A stretch of DNA of 64,000 nucleotides from VRUE01 sp963805455 (lineage in GTDB: Bacteria; Actinomycetota; Thermoleophilia; Solirubrobacterales; 70-9): contig CAWDUJ010000006.1 in assembly GCA_963805455.1 (NCBI GenBank), positions 124,001 to 188,000 of the forward strand, written 5' to 3'. This document shows, piece by piece, positions 53,966-64,000 of this stretch. Each line of letters opens with the position of its first letter. The stretch's first letter is position 1. The notes under the pieces were generated by a model. That model did no database searches, had not been told where the DNA came from, and saw only the letters and a list, made by a program, of their open reading frames with translations. The position numbers and the translations under genes were made by a program.

Positions 53966-56404
53966 TTGCCTAAATCTGAGAAGGGCGCCGGGCCTGCCGA
54001 GAAAGGCCCGTCTGACTCCTACGGGGCCAAGGACATCACCGTCCTTGAGGGTCTCGAGGCGGTCCGCAAGCGTCCCGGTATGTACATCGGCTCGACCGGC
54101 CCACGCGGTCTGCACCACCTCGTCTACGAGGTGGTCGACAACTCGGTCGATGAGGCCATCGCCGGCCACTGCAGCGAAGTCGTCGTGGTCCTCCACCCGG
54201 ATGACAGCTGCACCGTCCGCGACGACGGCCGCGGCATCCCGGTCGAAGAACTGAAGAAAGAGAAGAGACCCGCGGCGGAGGTCGTCCTGACGACGCTTCA
54301 TGCCGGCGGCAAGTTCGGCGACGGCGGCGGCTACAAAGTTTCCGGCGGCCTCCACGGCGTCGGCGTCTCGGTCGTCAACGCCCTCTCCGAGAAACTCCAT
54401 CTCGAGATCAGCCGCGACGGCCACGTCTGGAGCCAGGACTATGAGCGCGGCCATCCGCAGGAGGCTCTGACGGAGGGCGAGGCGACGAAGGCGACCGGGA
54501 CCGATATCACCTTCCAGCCCGACGCGGGGATCTTCGAGGAAGTCGAGTTCGACTTCCAGACCCTCGCCGATCGCCTCCGGGAGACCGCATTCCTCACCCG
54601 TGGTCTGAAGATCGAACTCGTCGACGAGCGCGGCGCCACCAACTCGGTCACCTTCCAGTACGAGGGGGGCATCGAGGACTTCGTCCGCCACCTGAACGAG
54701 AACAAGGACACCCTGCACCCGAAGACCATCTTCTTCGACGGTGAGGCCGACGAGGGCCAGGTCGAGATCGCGATGCAGTGGAACTCCTCCTACCAGGAGT
54801 CGATCTTCAGCTTCGCCAACAACATCAACACCCACGAGGGGGGCACCCATCTGTCCGGGTTTCGGGCGGCGCTGACGCGCACGCTCAACGCCTACGCCCG
54901 CAGCAAAGGGCTGCTGAAAGAGAAAGACCCCAACCTCGCCGGCGAGGACGTCCGCGAGGGATTGACGGCGGTGATCTCGGTCAAGCTCCACGACCCCCAG
55001 TTCGAGGGGCAGACCAAGACCAAACTCGGCAACCCGCCGATCAAAGGCCTCGTCGAGGAGGTGGTGAATCGCAAACTCGCCGAGTTCCTCGAGGAGAACC
55101 CCGGGGACGCGCGGCGGATCATCACCAAGTCGATCGACGCCTCCCGTGCACGCGACGCCGCCCGCAAAGCGCGCGACCTGACCCGCCGCAAGTCGGCGCT
55201 CGAGAACTCGACCCTGCCGGGGAAGCTCGCCGACTGCACGGTCAAGGACCCGCGCGACGCCGAGCTGTTCGTGGTCGAGGGCGACTCGGCCGGCGGCTCC
55301 GCGAAGCAGGCCCGCGATCGCTCGACCCAGGCGGTCCTGCCGCTGCGCGGCAAGATCATCAACGTCGAGAAGAGCCGGATCGACAAGGTCCTCGCCAACA
55401 ACGAGATCCAGGCCCTGATCACGGCGATCGGGACCGGCATCCACGACGAGTTCGACCTTGGAGAGGCGAGATACCACAAAATCGTCATGGCCACGGACGC
55501 CGACGTCGACGGCGCCCACATCCGCACCCTGGTCCTGACCTTCCTCTACCGACAGATGCCGGAGCTGATCGCTCAGGGGTACGTCTACATCGCAAAGCCG
55601 CCGCTGTACCGGGTAAAACAGGGCAATCAGGAGACCTACCTCGAGCGCGAGCCCGAACTCGAGGAGCTGCTGCTGCGCGACAAGCTCGAGAAGATCGAGA
55701 TCCGCGACGCGAGTGGCGAGACGAGGAAGCTGACCAAGTCTCGCTGGCAGGCCTACACCCGACGGGCGAAAGAGTACGAAGGGTGGGGATCCTCGCTGCA
55801 GGCCGAGTTCGGCCACGAGGTGGTCAAGTTCCTCGAGGAGTCGAGCCTCCTCGACGAGGAGGTGGCGACGCTGGCCGGCGCCCGCGATGTGCTCAGCGGT
55901 CCTGACGACCCGGCAGAGCCATTCGAGACGGAGGTCGTCGAGGACGACTCGGAGGGGCTGACCGTGAGGGCAGTAGAACGCAAGACCGGCCTGGCTCGTA
56001 AGCACCGACTTCCCCGAGAGCTGTTCGATCACCGCGAGTACCGCAAGTTCGCCGAGGTTCATACGGCGCTGCTGAAGCAGGTCGGCCGCCCGCCGTTCGA
56101 GGTGACTCTCGGGCCCCGCAGCGGTGAGGCACTCTCATTCGAGGCGCTGCACACCGCCGTACTCGACCTGGCACGACACGGGACGCAGCTGACCCGCTTC
56201 AAGGGACTCGGCGAGATGAATGCCGAGCAGCTTCGGGTGACGACGATGGATCCCGCGAGCCGGACCTTGCAGAGGGTCACGCTCGAGGACGCCTCGGAAG
56301 CCGCCGCCGACCAGATCTTCTCGATGTTGATGGGCGATCAGGTCGAGCCGCGCCGGCGTTTCATCGAGGACCACGCTAAAGAGGTCAAGTTCCTCGATGT
56401 CTGA
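53966..56404 (+). CDS. gyrB: DNA gyrase subunit B
   Basis: 812 aa from the TTG at 53966 with GAGAGG 5 nt upstream; the frame is open to 53894, but that covers the hairpin leader. GHKL ATPase motifs (V-D-N-S-V-D-E-A, D-D-G-R-G-I-P, G-L-H-G-V-G), Toprim motifs (E-G-D-S-A-G-G and D-A-D-V-D-G-A-H-I) and the C-terminal Q-L-R-V-T-T-M-D-P are present. Longer than the common 640-680 aa: about 150 extra residues lie between the Toprim domain and the tail (roughly 590-740), like the inserts of Gram-negative GyrB but not obviously the same. Confidence 0.97.
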   Translation: MPKSEKGAGPAEKGPSDSYGAKDITVLEGLEAVRKRPGMYIGSTGPRGLHHLVYEVVDNSVDEAIAGHCSEVVVVLHPDDSCTVRDDGRGIPVEELKKEKRPAAEVVLTTLHAGGKFGDGGGYKVSGGLHGVGVSVVNALSEKLHLEISRDGHVWSQDYERGHPQEALTEGEATKATGTDITFQPDAGIFEEVEFDFQTLADRLRETAFLTRGLKIELVDERGATNSVTFQYEGGIEDFVRHLNENKDTLHPKTIFFDGEADEGQVEIAMQWNSSYQESIFSFANNINTHEGGTHLSGFRAALTRTLNAYARSKGLLKEKDPNLAGEDVREGLTAVISVKLHDPQFEGQTKTKLGNPPIKGLVEEVVNRKLAEFLEENPGDARRIITKSIDASRARDAARKARDLTRRKSALENSTLPGKLADCTVKDPRDAELFVVEGDSAGGSAKQARDRSTQAVLPLRGKIINVEKSRIDKVLANNEIQALITAIGTGIHDEFDLGEARYHKIVMATDADVDGAHIRTLVLTFLYRQMPELIAQGYVYIAKPPLYRVKQGNQETYLEREPELEELLLRDKLEKIEIRDASGETRKLTKSRWQAYTRRAKEYEGWGSSLQAEFGHEVVKFLEESSLLDEEVATLAGARDVLSGPDDPAEPFETEVVEDDSEGLTVRAVERKTGLARKHRLPRELFDHREYRKFAEVHTALLKQVGRPPFEVTLGPRSGEALSFEALHTAVLDLARHGTQLTRFKGLGEMNAEQLRVTTMDPASRTLQRVTLEDASEAAADQIFSMLMGDQVEPRRRFIEDHAKEVKFLDV

Positions 56405-56425
56405 CGCGTCGGGGGGTGATAGCTG

Positions 56426-59200
<2,775 letters not shown>

Positions 59201-59694
59201 ACACCGTCGGCCCCGGCGCCTTCGGACGCTTGCGGGGGTGCATCTGGATCTCGCGCGGGAGGCGGTTGCCCTTGCGGCGGTTGCAGGTCGCGCAGGCGGC
59301 GACGATGTTCTCCCAGACCGACTTGCCGCCGCGGCTGCGGGGAATTACGTGGTCGACGGTGAGCCCCGACTTGCGCGAGCCGCAGTACTGGCAGGTCCAG
59401 GCGTCGCGGGCGAGCACTGCACGACGGGTGATCTTGCGGCGGTGCGCCTCGCGCGGAACCCGGACGTAGCTGACGAGTCGGATCACGTCGGGGCGGTCGA
59501 TCGACATGTGCTCGGAGTGGATCGCGCCCTCGCGGCGCTCGAGCAGCTCGGCCTTTTCCTTGAGCAGGAGCACGGCGGCGCGACGGAGAGTGCAGACATT
59601 GATCGGCTCATAGGTTGCATTCAGAACCAAGACGCGCGCCATATCGCTCGCGAATTCTACGCACGCCCTGCGGGGGACTTGTGAATCTTCCCGC

Positions 59695-60528
59695 TCAGCC
59701 GACGGGATAAGAGCCGAGGATCCGCACCGAGTCGGCCTTGGTCCGGAGCGCCGCGATCGCCTCCGACACCGCGGCCTCGCCCTCGCCGCCCTCGAGATCG
59801 CAGAAGAACATGTAGCGGCCGAGCCCCCGGCGGAGGGGTCGCGACTCGATCCGCGAGAGGTTGACCTCCCGGCTCGAGAACTCCTGCAGTGCCTCGACCA
59901 GCGCCCCGGGATGGTCCTCGCCGAGCTCGGAGAAGACCAGCGATGTCTTCCGCGCGCCGCCACCCCCGACCTCGGTCCCGGCGGGGGCGATCCAAACGAA
60001 GCGGGTGACGTTGTCGGCCTCGTCCTCGATCCCCTCGCGCAGGATCACGCAGCCGTAGAGTTCGGCCGCCGAGAGCGCCCCGATCGCCGCCCAGGGCCGC
60101 TCCGACTCGCTCACCATCCGCACCGCCGCCGCGGTGCTCGAGACGCTCCGCCGTTCGACGCCGGGCAGCGACTCGCGCAGGAAGCGCGCGCACTGGGCAA
60201 GCGGCTGGGGGTGGGAGAGAACGGCCTCGATCCGGCCGAGCTCGACCTCCTTCCGCGCGATCAGGTGGGCCCTGACGGGGAAGTCGTGCTCGCCGACGAT
60301 AGTCACCGCCTCGGTCTCGAGCGCGAGGGTGTCCAGTGTGCTGCGGACCGAGCCCTCGATCGAGTTCTCGAACGGCACGAAGGCCCGCTCGGCCTCGCCG
60401 CGCTCGACGGCGACGATCGCGTCGTGGACGGTCGGCGTCCGCAGCGACTCGATCTCGACGCTCGCCGCCGCTTCGTGCAGAGCGTCTTCGGTGAAAGTCC
60501 CGGCAGGGCCGAGGTAGGCGACCTTCAT
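59695..60528 (-). CDS. pheA: prephenate dehydratase
   Basis: 277 aa from the ATG at 60528 with GAGGG just upstream; an upstream start at 60546 would add six residues. N-terminal Y-L-G-P-A-G-T-F-T-E, catalytic T-R-F motif (N-V-T-R-F) and a C-terminal ACT domain with the E-S-R-P motif for phenylalanine feedback. Converts prephenate to phenylpyruvate. Confidence 0.96.
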   Translation of the reverse strand: MKVAYLGPAGTFTEDALHEAAASVEIESLRTPTVHDAIVAVERGEAERAFVPFENSIEGSVRSTLDTLALETEAVTIVGEHDFPVRAHLIARKEVELGRIEAVLSHPQPLAQCARFLRESLPGVERRSVSSTAAAVRMVSESERPWAAIGALSAAELYGCVILREGIEDEADNVTRFVWIAPAGTEVGGGGARKTSLVFSELGEDHPGALVEALQEFSSREVNLSRIESRPLRRGLGRYMFFCDLEGGEGEAAVSEAIAALRTKADSVRILGSYPVG

Positions 60529-60560
60529 CGCCACCCTCGCCACCACCGGTTCCGTGCCCG

Positions 60561-60600
60561 CTCGTTCGCGGGAATCAGACTGTGACGCTCGCTCGCGAGC
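60561..60600. repeat. core element without strong stem (pheA upstream gap)
   Basis: GGGAATCAGACTGTGA (60570-60585) resembles the 16-nt core; the flanks CTCGTTCGC and CGCTCGCTCGCGAGC are GCTCG-type, giving only a 3-bp stem. It lies between the minus-strand gene ending at 60604 and pheA. Confidence 0.5.
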
Positions 60601-60603
60601 ACG

Positions 60604-61641
60604 TCATCCGAATTCGACGGTGTAGCTGGCTTCGTTGTTTTCGCTGACGGTCTCGCCCGGCACCGGCTCGACGTTCACTTCGAGCGTCACCGTGCCTTTC
60701 GGCGTCGGCGTCAGCGGGATGATCACGCTCGAGGTTTCGCCGGCGCCGATGCTTTCGATGCTTTCCTGCACCGTCGTCCCGCCGGCCGTCACCGAGACGG
60801 TGACCCCGTTCTCCGTCGATTCGCCCTGGTTCTGGACTTCGACTTCGACTTCGGGGGTTTCGGCCGCTTCGACGGCGGTGGTCGATTCGGGCACCAGTTC
60901 GGTGCCGTTGACGCTGGTCGAAATCAGGCCGAGGCCGTGTATCCCCGGCGTTTCGGCGCTGGTCGAGCCGCTGATCGAGCCGAGCGCGGTCGAGATCTTG
61001 GCTTCTTCGAGCCATTCGGTCCCGTCGGGGAGGAATTCGCTTTTCGGGACTTCGTGGCCTTCGATTCCGTTGTCGGCAAGCACGCCGTTGATCTCGGGCC
61101 GCGTCACCGACGAGTAGATGACGTCGCTGGCCAGAAGCACCCGCATCTGTTTGGCGATCTTTTCGGTCGCCTTGTCGGCCCCGACGTCGCCCAGCGCGGT
61201 GCTCATTTCGTCTGCGATCTGACCCATCGCGCTGCTGCGCAACGAGTAGACCAGCTCCAGGGAGGTTTGCGCACTGCCCATGTCGCCGGGGGCGTTCAAA
61301 CCGTCGACTCGCGAGGTGTAGCTGTCCATCGCGCTGCGGTCGGCGTTGACCTCGGCGACGAACTCGGTCACCGAGAGGCTGCCGGGGTCCGAGAGCTTGC
61401 CGAAGAACTGTTTGCTCGTCTGTTCGGTCTCTTCGACGATCTGGGTGACGTTGCTCGAGTAGTCGGAGAGGGCGCGGTTCTGACGCGCGTTGAGGCAGCC
61501 GCGGACGCCGAGGACGATCAGGACCAAGACGATCAGGCCGGCGACGAGGGCGAGGCCGCGCCGCAGCATGATCTGCTGGCGTTCGGGGCGACGGCTCGGC
61601 CGCTGTCTGCGTTGCGGCCCGGATACACGAGAATCCTCCAA
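60604..61641 (-). CDS. membrane-anchored extracytoplasmic protein with CARDB-like domain
   Basis: 345 aa from a TTG at 61641 (GGGAG upstream); the ATG at 61569 (M-L-R-R-G-L) is the alternative. An Arg/Pro/Gln-rich cytoplasmic head is followed by one membrane helix (about 28-46), a helical region of about 180 residues, and a C-terminal Ig/CARDB-like domain with E-V-E-V-E-V-Q-N-Q-G and N-N-E-A-S-Y-T-V. Divergent from the kinase gene, so it might be linked to envelope signalling. Function unknown. Confidence 0.8.
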   Translation of the reverse strand: MEDSRVSGPQRRQRPSRRPERQQIMLRRGLALVAGLIVLVLIVLGVRGCLNARQNRALSDYSSNVTQIVEETEQTSKQFFGKLSDPGSLSVTEFVAEVNADRSAMDSYTSRVDGLNAPGDMGSAQTSLELVYSLRSSAMGQIADEMSTALGDVGADKATEKIAKQMRVLLASDVIYSSVTRPEINGVLADNGIEGHEVPKSEFLPDGTEWLEEAKISTALGSISGSTSAETPGIHGLGLISTSVNGTELVPESTTAVEAAETPEVEVEVQNQGESTENGVTVSVTAGGTTVQESIESIGAGETSSVIIPLTPTPKGTVTLEVNVEPVPGETVSENNEASYTVEFG

Positions 61642-61748
61642 GAAACGGCTCTCCCAAGCAGGTTGACTGGGCGGAGAGTATGCACGCTGGCGGGGTCGTA
61701 TCGTCAAGACCGGCAGCAAGGCCGGCGTTTTTCGGCAGGAGAGGGGCG

Positions 61749-62690
61749 ATGTCCGGCGAAGGTCGGAGTGCTGTGGTCGGCTCCCTCGTACTAGATCGCT
61801 TCCTCATCGAGCGCCGAATCGGCAGCGGCGGCTTCGGGGTCGTCTATGAGGCATGGGACGGCCGCCTCGAGCGACCGGTCGCGGTCAAGGCGATCGACAC
61901 CGGCGTCGCCGAGGAGGGGCGGGTGATGCGCGAGGCCCAGGCAGCGGCGCGCCTCAACCACTCCGGGATCGTGACCCTCTACGAGATCGGGGAAGAGGAA
62001 GGCAACGCTCTGCTCGTCACCGAGCTCGTCGACGGCGACACCCTGGCCCGGAAGACGCGCCTCGGCACGCTCAGCGACCGCGAGATCGGCGAGATCGGTG
62101 CCGACCTCTGCGAGGCGCTGGACCACGCCCACGCCCGGGGCGTCGTCCATCGAGACGTCAAGCCGCAGAACATCGTCGTCACCGAGGGCGGCGAGCCGCA
62201 CGCCAAGCTGATGGACTTCGGGGTCGCCCGGGTCGCGGGTACCGCCGGCCTGACCGCGCCCGGCGACATCGTCGGCACCCTGGCCTACATGGCCCCCGAG
62301 CAGGCCGAAGGCCAGAGCGCCGGCCCCGAGGCCGACGTCTACGCGCTGGCGCTGACCCTCTATGAGTGCTGGGGCGGGATCAACCCGAACCGGCGATCCA
62401 ACCCGGCCGCGACGGCGCGGGCGATCGGCGCCGGGGCCCGGGCGCTGCGACGCCTCCGACCCGATCTCCCGCGCGAGCTGACGGCGACGATCGACGCCGC
62501 GCTGCAGACGCGCCGCTCCCGGCGCCCGACGCTGGAGGAACTGGGGACCGCGATCGAGGACTCGCTCGATCAGCTCGCCGAGAATCCGCCCGGCAGATCG
62601 TCGCCGCTGCCGCTGAGGGCCGGCGTCGCCGCTGCCGCCGCGGTGCTCGGCGCCCTGCTCGCGGTCGGACACGGCATCGCTCTACCGTAG
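61749..62690 (+). CDS. Ser/Thr protein kinase with C-terminal membrane helix
   Basis: 313 aa from the ATG at 61749 (GGAGAGG upstream). Hanks-type kinase: G-S-G-G-F-G at 25-30, catalytic Lys47 (V-A-V-K), H-R-D-V-K-P-Q-N at 134-141, D-F-G at 156-158, and A-P-E. A single hydrophobic helix at the very end takes the place of a PASTA-type extracellular part. Followed by two FHA-domain genes, which are probable phospho-partners. Confidence 0.93.
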   Translation: MSGEGRSAVVGSLVLDRFLIERRIGSGGFGVVYEAWDGRLERPVAVKAIDTGVAEEGRVMREAQAAARLNHSGIVTLYEIGEEEGNALLVTELVDGDTLARKTRLGTLSDREIGEIGADLCEALDHAHARGVVHRDVKPQNIVVTEGGEPHAKLMDFGVARVAGTAGLTAPGDIVGTLAYMAPEQAEGQSAGPEADVYALALTLYECWGGINPNRRSNPAATARAIGAGARALRRLRPDLPRELTATIDAALQTRRSRRPTLEELGTAIEDSLDQLAENPPGRSSPLPLRAGVAAAAAVLGALLAVGHGIALP

Positions 62691-62760
62691 GATTTCAGCC
62701 GGTTTCTCCGCCTCGGAGGACCGCACCCGCGTCCGTGAAGGGAGCATCCCGATCAGCGTC

Positions 62761-63519
62761 TTGCGCAACCTCGAGAGTCGGATCGAAGGCCTCGTCGAGG
62801 GGGTATTCAGCCGCGCCTTCAGCTCCGAGGTGCAGCCGGTCGAGCTGGCGCGCCGCCTGGCGAAGGAAATGGACTCCCACAAGACCGCGGGCGTCCAGCG
62901 GGTCTACGTCCCGAACGAGTACACGGTCTTCCTCTCGAGCCGCGACCGGGAGAGGCTCGAGGGCTATGAGCGCTCGCTCGAGCAGGAGCTCTCGGGCTAT
63001 CTGCTCGAGCACGCGCGGCGGCGCAACTACGACCTGCTGACCCGGCCCGAGGTCGAGTTCAAGACCGATGAGCGGCTGCGGCTCGGCGAGTTCGGGATCC
63101 AGGCCCGGCTGGTGAAGCCGCCGGCGCGCGAGGGCGCGGCGCCCACCCAGGGCGAGGAGGGCCACACCATGGTCTACTCGGCGGTGCACTCGGCGCCCGA
63201 GCCGGCACCCGGCGCCGGCCCGACCGCGACCGTCGCGACCCGCGCCGTCGTCTCGGTCGACGATCGTCGCTACGTCCTCGAGGGCCCGCGGGCGACGATC
63301 GGGCGCGCCAAGGACGCCGCCTGCGTCCTTCGCGACCCCAACATCTCGCGCCACCACGCCGAGCTCCGCCGCACCTCGACCGGCGATTGGACGATCGCCG
63401 ACCTCGGCTCGACCAACGGGATCAAGGTCAACGGCCGGCGCGTCAGCTCGACCCGCCTCGGCCCCGGCGACGAGGTGACCCTGGGAACCACGACCTTCCG
63501 CTTCGATATCGAGTCGTAG
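62761..63519 (+). CDS. fhaA: FhaA-like protein (DUF3662 plus FHA domain)
   Basis: 252 aa from the TTG at 62761. N-terminal DUF3662 domain (L-E-S-R-I-E-G-L-V-E-G-V-F to about residue 120), a linker, and a C-terminal FHA domain with G-R-A-K-D, S-R-H-H-A-E and G-S-T-N-G-I-K-V-N-G (phosphothreonine binding). The nearest good ribosome binding site (AAGGGAG, 62738-62744) is 7 nt before an in-frame ATC at 62752, which may be the real start. Relatives act in cell-wall regulation with MviN/PknB. Confidence 0.93.
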   Translation: MRNLESRIEGLVEGVFSRAFSSEVQPVELARRLAKEMDSHKTAGVQRVYVPNEYTVFLSSRDRERLEGYERSLEQELSGYLLEHARRRNYDLLTRPEVEFKTDERLRLGEFGIQARLVKPPAREGAAPTQGEEGHTMVYSAVHSAPEPAPGAGPTATVATRAVVSVDDRRYVLEGPRATIGRAKDAACVLRDPNISRHHAELRRTSTGDWTIADLGSTNGIKVNGRRVSSTRLGPGDEVTLGTTTFRFDIES

Positions 63520-63531
63520 GGTGAGCGCGGA

Positions 63532-63585
63532 GCGAGTGAGCGTGCATATCTGGTCATTCGCGAGTGAGCGACGTGCGAGCCGTTA
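63532..63585. repeat. core element, GCTCGC-flanked subtype (inverted)
   Basis: On the minus strand the core reads AATGACCAGATATGCA (63543-63558), with flanks matching the copies at 39851 and 46764 (TGAGCGCGGAGCGAG on the plus strand). It fills the 67-bp gap between fhaA and fhaB and ends next to the fhaB start. Confidence 0.75.
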
Positions 63586-63586
63586 G

Positions 63587-64000
63587 ATGGACTACGACCC
63601 GATCTCCGTCGCCCTCAAGTTCGGCTTTCTAGCCGTCCTCTACCTGTTCCTGCTCTGGATCGCGCGCAGCTCGCTCAAGGACCTGCGCGGGACCGTCGCC
63701 CCGGCACCGGACGCGACCGGGTTCCACCCGGCGCCCGCTTTCGACGCCGCCGGCCAGGGGCCCGAGTCCTGGCTGATCGCCGAACGCGGCGGCGGCATCG
63801 AGCCGGGTGAGAGGTTCGACCTCTTCGGCGGCCTCTCGATCGGGCGCTCCGGCGAAGCCGACGTCACGATCGACGACCGCTATGCCTCCGGCGTCCACGC
63901 CAGGATCTTCACCCGAGACGGCCGCACCTATATCGAAGACATGAACTCGACCAACGGAACTCTCCTCAACGACGCCAGCCTCACCGGGGAGGCGCAGATG
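63587..64000 (+). CDS. fhaB: FhaB-like FHA domain protein (cut by window edge)
   Basis: 138 codons visible, running off the window. M-D-Y-D-P-I-S-V-A-L-K-F-G-F, one membrane helix (about 10-26), a linker, and an FHA domain with S-I-G-R-S, S-G-V-H-A-R (H in place of the usual S-R-x-H spacing) and N-S-T-N-G-T. Standard neighbour of fhaA in actinobacteria, where it bridges kinase signalling to cell-wall synthesis. Confidence 0.9.
   Translation, partial: MDYDPISVALKFGFLAVLYLFLLWIARSSLKDLRGTVAPAPDATGFHPAPAFDAAGQGPESWLIAERGGGIEPGERFDLFGGLSIGRSGEADVTIDDRYASGVHARIFTRDGRTYIEDMNSTNGTLLNDASLTGEAQM

Noticed and set aside
53924..56062. A 712-codon minus-strand frame opposite gyrB
   Set aside because: Shadow of gyrB codon bias; no domains.

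Overview
The window reads as chromosomal DNA of a high-GC actinobacterium. The mce operon, the rpmH-dnaA / parAB / gyrBA layout, a FhaA-FhaB pair, MenG/polyprenyl-type menaquinone genes and a b6-type cytochrome bc complex with a fused QcrC together suggest the Thermoleophilia (Solirubrobacterales-like). This placement is inferred from gene content; no search was run. Almost all start/stop junctions inside operons are 4-base overlaps (ATGA or GTGA), and GTG and TTG starts are common.

Region by region. (1) 1-11.3 kb, minus strand: an MMPL/RND-type transporter followed by six consecutive MCE-domain proteins, the last cut by the window edge. (2) 11.4-26.3 kb, plus strand: a secreted protein of unknown function, tRNA-Lys, a 1.3-kaa secreted galactose-oxidase-like copper radical oxidase, an L-2-hydroxyglutarate oxidase-like FAD enzyme, and an 8-kb secreted mosaic gene (dimethylformamidase-like head, FN3, DUF4082 and three near-identical 825-bp tandem units) broken by about six single-base indels. 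A lipoprotein overlaps its stop. (3) 26.3-38 kb: Tat translocase (tatA, tatC), long-chain polyprenyl diphosphate synthase, menG, qcrC-qcrB-qcrA, hemL, a fused AhbA/AhbB-like siroheme decarboxylase and hemB, which is a coherent respiratory and heme block, then a YmdB-type phosphodiesterase. (4) 38-45 kb: a frameshifted membrane glycosyltransferase-like gene, a phosphodiesterase, a PLP aminotransferase, ddl, a bifunctional nuclease and tRNA-Ile. (5) 45-59 kb: the origin region, with the rpmH-rnpA-yidD-yidC-jag-rsmG-parA-parB operon on the minus strand and dnaA-dnaN-recF-dciA-gyrB-gyrA on the plus strand. A parS site lies in the rnpA/yidD junction and an oriC candidate lies between dnaA and dnaN. 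(6) 59-64 kb: HNH endonuclease, pheA, a membrane-anchored protein, a Ser/Thr kinase, fhaA and a cut fhaB.

The most unusual signal is not a gene. From 29 kb onward, intergenic gaps carry a dispersed element with a conserved 16-nt core (about AGGAAWCAGATATGGA). In four copies the core is the loop of a hairpin whose arms differ completely between copies but stay complementary. Five further copies keep the core without a strong stem, and one site looks like a core-less remnant. A second family of nested palindromes sits at 48.1 and 59.0 kb. Other points of interest are the multi-indel repeat gene, the fused AhbAB in the heme cluster, a terminator-like hairpin directly upstream of the gyrB ribosome binding site, and a possible ATC start for fhaA.
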